This document shows positions 6,368 to 7,952 of a stretch of DNA of 7,952 bases, piece by piece; the stretch's first letter is position 1; every line of letters begins with the position of its first letter. Both the position numbers and the translations under genes were made by a program. The notes beneath the pieces are model-generated. The model was not told where the DNA came from and did not search any database. It was given only the letters and a program-made list of their open reading frames with translations. Origin of the DNA: Parafilimonas sp. (GTDB taxonomy: Bacteria; Bacteroidota; Bacteroidia; Chitinophagales; Chitinophagaceae); NCBI GenBank assembly GCA_023251275.1, contig JAHEZC010000096.1, forward strand, positions 1-7,952, written 5' to 3'.

Positions 6368-7547
6368 ATTTACCAGAAGCAACATTAAATTGCTTTTGTT
6401 CGCGACTCGTTAAGGCGAGAACTTTTGAATGATCTTTATGCAGTATGCCGACAGTTTTCTGCAGAGTTTTATGATCGTTCTCATTAATATTCAAATTGCT
6501 GATGTGAACTTTTGCATATACCTCTGATTGAAGTGATGGGATCTTATGTTTATAATAAGGATTCAGCAAAGCGCCAAGGTCTAATGTCTGCAATCTTGCA
6601 GGTGTGGTAATAACCTGCTGAACCCTTTCATTGCTTACATAAAAAGTTTTTGTATTGAATGCACAAATGCCTTCCATTTGAGAAAAGCTTTGGTTCAGCG
6701 ATACTTTGCGTTTGTTAGCCCCAAAGAACTGGTTGCCTGTAAAATCGTACAGCATATAAACAAATGGAGTAAGAATGGAATTATAACCTGTAAGCACGAT
6801 TGCTCTTTTACCGGCAACAATTTCGGCCCCGGTTATCAGTCCCTGCACATTCAGTTCACCAATATTAATTGCGCTGTAGGTTCCGGGTGTTTTGGGCAAT
6901 TTATATAAACGTGTCCTGTTGTCCACCCAGTCTTTGCTGAACAGAAAAAGGCTGTCACCATAGGCAATCAAAGCTTCACAATCGAAATTGGTGTTATTAC
7001 TTCCCGTGGGAGTAAAATCTGTTTGATCATTATAGGAGAAATTAATCACTGTAGCAGTTACTGAAGTCCCGTTTTTCACCGCAGATTTCTTTACCTTGTA
7101 TATTTTTAAATTTGTTCTGTTGCCATTTGAATTATTGCCAAAGTCACCGATGTAAATATATTTATCATCCTGTGTTATATCTTCCCAATCAACATTCGTT
7201 GCATTTGATATGGTAACTGTTTTTAAGATCGCACCTGACGTTTTATCCAATGCATACAGGAGGGGATCGTTACCACTGTCATTATGAGTCCATATTTGTT
7301 TATTCCACCAGATGAGTCCTGAACTTTCGTTAAGTGCCGTGTTTAGGTTATAGTTAAGAGTTGGTGTAATGGTTGTGCTATTGTAAGTACACGAACCATT
7401 ATTCGCGGTAACGGCTGCATTGTAGTTATTAGCCGCAGGATCAGGGCAGCCATACACCTGTGCATGCACAATTACATTCCAGGAGATAAAAGCTATCATC
7501 AAAATAGCGCTCTTCATTAAATAAAAATAATTTTTAGATAAAGACAT
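6366..7547 (-). CDS. Secreted protein with Cys-Pro-Asp-Pro/Gly-Ser-Cys motif and probable beta-propeller domain
   Basis: Exported protein of unknown function, 393 residues from the ATG at 7547-7545. A shorter start at 7517-7515 (MKSAILMIAF...) would give a more standard signal peptide; both keep the hydrophobic core and the cleavage region VIVHA|Q (about residue 29). Residues 33-54 hold GCPDPAANNYNAAVTANNGSC, a short motif with two Cys and Asp/Asn-rich spacing that is frequent in secreted Bacteroidota proteins and may be disulfide- or calcium-stabilised. From about 66 there are repeated strand-rich blocks: ESSGLIWWNKQIWTHNDSG (74-92), NVDWEDI (118-124), YIYIGDFGNN (130-139), FDCEAL (188-193) and MEGICAF (291-297). 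These resemble propeller-type proteins with Asp-rich, possibly metal-binding loops. The tail after about 332 is polar and lacks an obvious type IX sorting domain or lipobox, so a soluble periplasmic or secreted location is the best guess. It converges on the SPFH/NAD-kinase-like operon. Confidence 0.75.
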   Translation of the reverse strand: MSLSKNYFYLMKSAILMIAFISWNVIVHAQVYGCPDPAANNYNAAVTANNGSCTYNSTTITPTLNYNLNTALNESSGLIWWNKQIWTHNDSGNDPLLYALDKTSGAILKTVTISNATNVDWEDITQDDKYIYIGDFGNNSNGNRTNLKIYKVKKSAVKNGTSVTATVINFSYNDQTDFTPTGSNNTNFDCEALIAYGDSLFLFSKDWVDNRTRLYKLPKTPGTYSAINIGELNVQGLITGAEIVAGKRAIVLTGYNSILTPFVYMLYDFTGNQFFGANKRKVSLNQSFSQMEGICAFNTKTFYVSNERVQQVITTPARLQTLDLGALLNPYYKHKIPSLQSEVYAKVHISNLNINENDHKTLQKTVGILHKDHSKVLALTSREQKQFNVASGK

Positions 7548-7631
7548 ACTACAGCCGTTGATTTTGTGTAAATGATTTTTCGTAAAACTATTGAAAAGAG
7601 AGTTGAAAGAGGAATTTTTTTGAAAAGGAAT

Positions 7632-7952
7632 TTATACTTGTGCCACAGATTTTTTCAACGCTGCAGGCAACCCGTCTATACTCTCCAGATTTTTTTCTTG
7701 TTTGTACTGTTCAAGTTCTTCATCATTTTTGGTTGCGGCCCATTTAAAAAGAAAATCTCTTTCTCCGATGAATTCATATAAAGGCACTCCAAAGCCACAG
7801 GAGGTTTGTACCTTATGAATGTCAGCAACAATTAACTGGCGTGTGCCCCGGTAAATGGTAAAATGCTCAGCAAGTAACTCCCACTCTGTATCACCGGGCA
7901 AAACAGTATATCCTTTTCCATACAAGCGCGATATGTTAGGCGGCCCTTCAAA
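7632..7952 (-). CDS. Pyridoxamine 5'-phosphate oxidase-like FMN-binding protein, C-terminal part (cut by window edge)
   Basis: Member of the pyridoxamine 5'-phosphate oxidase-like split-barrel flavoprotein group, of the type without an assigned substrate. The frame is open to the window end; 106 residues are visible and the N-terminus lies outside. The order of motifs fits the C-terminal half of this family: FEGPPNISRLYGKGYTVLPGD at the left end, then YRGTRQLIVADIHKVQTSCG, GFGVPLYEFIGERDFLFKWA, and the final KNLESIDGLP. The TSCGFGVP and SIDGLP segments are the strongest identifiers. These proteins are usually about 180 residues, so roughly 75 N-terminal residues should lie beyond the window. 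The stop is followed by an 84-base gap to the secreted-protein gene on the same strand, so co-transcription is possible but the functions look unrelated. I see no strong terminator hairpin in that gap. Confidence 0.85.
   Translation of the reverse strand, partial: FEGPPNISRLYGKGYTVLPGDTEWELLAEHFTIYRGTRQLIVADIHKVQTSCGFGVPLYEFIGERDFLFKWAATKNDEELEQYKQEKNLESIDGLPAALKKSVAQV

Noticed and set aside
7330..7547. Secreted protein as a lipoprotein or type IX secretion substrate
   Set aside because: The Cys at residue 34 is not in a lipobox (the preceding residues are QVYG after a probable VHA cleavage site), and the C-terminus lacks the usual sorting-domain pattern.
7572..7781. Plus-strand 69-codon open frame over the end of the oxidase-like gene
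   Set aside because: It overlaps the minus-strand SIDGLP and TSCGFGVP coding region, and its hydrophobic, aromatic-rich translation looks like an antisense artefact.

Overview
The window looks like chromosomal DNA of a Bacteroidota bacterium, most likely a Chitinophagaceae-like member; that placement is inferred from family resemblance and cannot be proven here. The supporting signs are AT-rich leaders with little Shine-Dalgarno signal, a TAnnTTTG-type -7 box before the first plus-strand gene, and a secreted protein with a typical '...HAQ' signal peptide end and a Cys-Pro-Asp-Pro...Asn-Tyr-Asn...Gly-Ser-Cys motif.

Layout, left to right. (1) Positions 1-321, minus strand: the 5' end of a HicB-type antitoxin gene, cut by the window edge, preceded by a HicA-type toxin gene that is frameshifted and has no ATG. 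The two genes overlap by ATGA, as in intact hicAB operons. (2) 448-1449, plus: an aldo/keto reductase with a complete catalytic tetrad. (3) 1450-1833: a 384-base gap holding only a short coding remnant that may be the C-terminal tail of a CPA1-type cation/proton antiporter. (4) 1834-4215, plus: a full-length two-domain beta-oxidation enzyme (3-hydroxyacyl-CoA dehydrogenase followed by enoyl-CoA hydratase, FadN-like), with no thiolase or acyl-CoA dehydrogenase next to it in this window. (5) 4301-6243, plus: a tightly coupled, visibly AT-richer pair, an SPFH/band-7 coiled-coil protein followed by a divergent NAD-kinase-fold protein. (6) 6244-6365: a convergent intergenic region with hairpins that may end transcription from both sides. 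(7) 6366-7547, minus: a secreted, probably beta-propeller protein. (8) 7632-7952, minus: the C-terminal part of a pyridoxamine 5'-phosphate oxidase-like FMN-binding protein, running off the window end.

How the genes relate: the AKR and the FadN-like protein are ordinary metabolic genes and share no obvious operon. The SPFH/NAD-kinase-like pair is the only clear two-gene system: start and stop codons overlap, base composition differs from the upstream genes, and both proteins are unusual versions of their superfamilies. It is the best candidate for an undescribed system: a membrane- or scaffold-associated assembly that controls or uses a nucleotide-binding NAD-kinase-like subunit. The function is inference only. 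The degraded hicAB locus, the antiporter-like remnant and the AT-rich pair together suggest a region with gene turnover. I saw no rRNA, tRNA, CRISPR array or insertion sequence.
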